Part shown: positions 62,574 to 64,000 of the stretch, piece by piece
Layout of the letters: each line of letters starts with the position of its first letter
Numbering within the stretch: the stretch's first letter is position 1
Source of the DNA: Leifsonia williamsii
GTDB lineage: Bacteria; Actinomycetota; Actinomycetes; Actinomycetales; Microbacteriaceae
Direction of reading: 5' to 3'
Length of the DNA: 64,000 bases
NCBI RefSeq assembly: GCF_030433685.1
Contig: NZ_JAROCF010000001.1
Location: 1,798,001 to 1,862,000 of the forward strand
Program-made: the position numbers and the translations under genes
Notes under the pieces: generated by a model
Seen by the model: the letters and a program-made list of their open reading frames with translations, nothing else
The model's database searches: none
What the model was told of the DNA's origin: nothing

Positions 62574-63875
62574 ATGTCCGACTCCTCCCTCCTCGACGCC
62601 CAGGCCAACGACCCGACGTTCGACGACGTGTGGGACGAGCTCCGCTGGCGCGGACTCGTGCACGTCTCGACCGACGAGTCCGCGCTCAAAGAGCTGCTCG
62701 CGGGGGAGCCGGTCACCTATTACTGCGGGTTCGACCCGACCGCGCCCAGCCTCCACCTCGGCAACCTGGTGCAGCTGCTCACCATGCGCCGCCTCCAGCT
62801 CGCCGGCCACAAGCCGCTCGGGCTCGTCGGCGGCTCGACCGGACTGATCGGCGACCCGCGCCCGACCGCGGAGCGCACGCTCAACACGCGCGAGACGGTC
62901 GCGGAGTGGGTGCGCTCGCTGCAGGGCCAGGTCTCGCAGTTCCTCAGCTTCGAGGGCGACAACGCGGCGCGCCTGGTCAACAACCTCGACTGGACGGCCC
63001 CGATGTCGGCCATCGACTTCCTGCGCGAGATCGGCAAGCACTTCCGGGTCGGCACCATGCTCAAGAAGGACGCCGTCGCCGCGCGCCTGAACTCCGACGA
63101 GGGCATCTCGTACACCGAGTTCAGCTACCAGATCCTGCAGGGCATGGACTACCTCGAGCTGTACCGCCAGTACGGCTGCGTGCTGCAGACCGGCGGCAGC
63201 GACCAGTGGGGCAACCTCACCAGCGGCACCGAGCTGATCCGCAAGGTGGAGGGCGCCCACGTCCACGCGATCGGCACCCCGCTGATCACGAACAGCGACG
63301 GCACCAAGTTCGGCAAGAGCGAGGGCAACGCCGTCTGGCTCGACGCGCGCCTGACCAGCCCGTACGCGTTCTACCAGTTCTGGGTCAACACCGACGACGC
63401 CGACGTGATCCCGCGGCTCAAGGTCTTCACGTTCCTCACCCGCGACGAGATCGCCGCGTACGAGCGCGCGGTCGCCGAGGAGCCGTTCCGCCGGGAGGCC
63501 CAGCTGCGGCTCGCGCGCGAGGTCACCACCCTGGTGCACGGCGCCGGGGCGACCGAGGCCGCCATCTCGGCCTCGCAGGCGCTGTTCGGGCAGGGCGACC
63601 TCGCCGGGCAGGACCGCGCGACGCTCGAGTCCGCGCTGCGCGAGCTGCCGAACACCACGACGGCACCGGCGACGACCATCGCGCAGGCGCTGGTCGACAC
63701 CGCGCTGACCAAGAGCCTGGGGGAGGCGCGGCGGGCCGTGCAGCAGGGCGGCGTCTACGTCAACAACGCGAAGGCGGAGGACGCCGACGCCCCGGTCGGC
63801 GACCAGCTCCTGCCCGGCGGCATGGTGGTGCTGCGCCGCGGCAAGAAGACGCTCGCCGGCGTGTTCGTGGAGTGA
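62574..63875 (+). CDS. tyrS: Tyrosine-tRNA ligase
   Basis: 433 aa, class I synthetase. HIGH-type motif HLGNLV (about residue 60), KMSKS-type KFGKSEGN (about 246), and a C-terminal S4 RNA-binding domain (LVDTALTKSLGEARRAVQQGGVYVNN). ATG 62574 is preferred; GTG 62568 two codons earlier also is in frame. Its promoter shares the region with the SatD-type operators, so both may be co-regulated. Confidence 0.94.
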   Translation: MSDSSLLDAQANDPTFDDVWDELRWRGLVHVSTDESALKELLAGEPVTYYCGFDPTAPSLHLGNLVQLLTMRRLQLAGHKPLGLVGGSTGLIGDPRPTAERTLNTRETVAEWVRSLQGQVSQFLSFEGDNAARLVNNLDWTAPMSAIDFLREIGKHFRVGTMLKKDAVAARLNSDEGISYTEFSYQILQGMDYLELYRQYGCVLQTGGSDQWGNLTSGTELIRKVEGAHVHAIGTPLITNSDGTKFGKSEGNAVWLDARLTSPYAFYQFWVNTDDADVIPRLKVFTFLTRDEIAAYERAVAEEPFRREAQLRLAREVTTLVHGAGATEAAISASQALFGQGDLAGQDRATLESALRELPNTTTAPATTIAQALVDTALTKSLGEARRAVQQGGVYVNNAKAEDADAPVGDQLLPGGMVVLRRGKKTLAGVFVE

Positions 63876-63891
63876 GGGCAGGCAGGCCGCC

Positions 63892-64000
63892 TCACCGCAC
63901 GCGGTCGGCCAGCCAGTCGTCGAGCGCCCGGTAGCGCTCGCGCACGAACTCCTCCAGCCGCTCGGCGACCTGCGCGTCCTCGGGGAACCGTCCCCGGGCA
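63892..64000 (-). CDS. C-terminal end of an unknown gene (partial)
   Basis: The last 35 or so codons in frame down to TGA at 63892-63894 encode RFPEDAQVAERLEEFVRERY and DDWLADRV, a charged helix. The frame is protein-like in codon use and runs out of the window. Converges on tyrS with 16 bases between stops. Family unknown. Confidence 0.45.
   Translation of the reverse strand, partial: ARGRFPEDAQVAERLEEFVRERYRALDDWLADRVR

Overview
The window is about 64 kb of high-GC actinobacterial chromosome, most like Microbacteriaceae (Leifsonia-type). Pointers are the sigH/rsrA pair next to aroA-rsgA, a fused 2-oxoglutarate decarboxylase (Kgd), a guaB1-CNNM-CNNM block, frequent GTG starts, ATGA/GTGA gene overlaps and many TANNNT -10 boxes lying about 6 bases before a start codon. 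I see almost only chromosomal genes: no rRNA, tRNA, insertion sequence, prophage or CRISPR.

Layout. 1-4.3 kb: a dipeptide/oligopeptide ABC importer operon, cut at its 5' end. 4.3-9.2 kb: peroxiredoxin (bcp), rsgA and aroA on the minus strand, divergent from sigH-rsrA and an alpha/beta hydrolase. 9.2-18.1 kb: VOC protein, kgd, then guaB1 and two CNNM/CBS transporters. 18.2-24.4 kb: VOC protein, old-yellow-enzyme reductase, HAD hydrolase, NAD(P)HX dehydratase (nnrD), a GT87-like membrane protein, a thiamine-binding protein and an MFS exporter behind a three-operator array. 24.4-30.3 kb: a minus-strand run of SDR, K+ channel, metX and a sensor kinase / kinase-like membrane protein / response regulator trio. 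30.4-37.9 kb: metY, nucleotidyltransferase, MFS, phosphoribosyltransferase, ung, acetyltransferase, methyltransferase, EXPERA protein and SMR pump. 38.4-40.4 kb: GntR-ABC operon. 40.5-46.8 kb: amidase, PLP decarboxylase, gamma-glutamyltransferase, DUF1275, MmcQ and DUF1844 proteins. 46.8-53.3 kb: infC-rpmI-rplT, a secreted repeat protein, an rRNA methyltransferase, pheS-pheT. 53.4-60.6 kb: argCJBDFH without argR or argG, preceded by an arginine-rich leader ORF. 60.6-64 kb: 3-methyladenine glycosylase, a SatD-like regulator with a membrane partner, tyrS, and the end of an unknown gene.

The strongest unexplained signals are regulatory: three identical-architecture 20-bp palindromes at an exact 29-bp period upstream of the SatD-like gene; three copies of a 13-17-bp palindrome upstream of an MFS gene; a dispersed palindrome with a shared 16-nt core placed 8-11 nt after three different stop codons; an arginine-rich leaderless ORF ahead of argC; and a kinase/pseudokinase/regulator trio. 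Functions were assigned by reading motifs; no database search was run.
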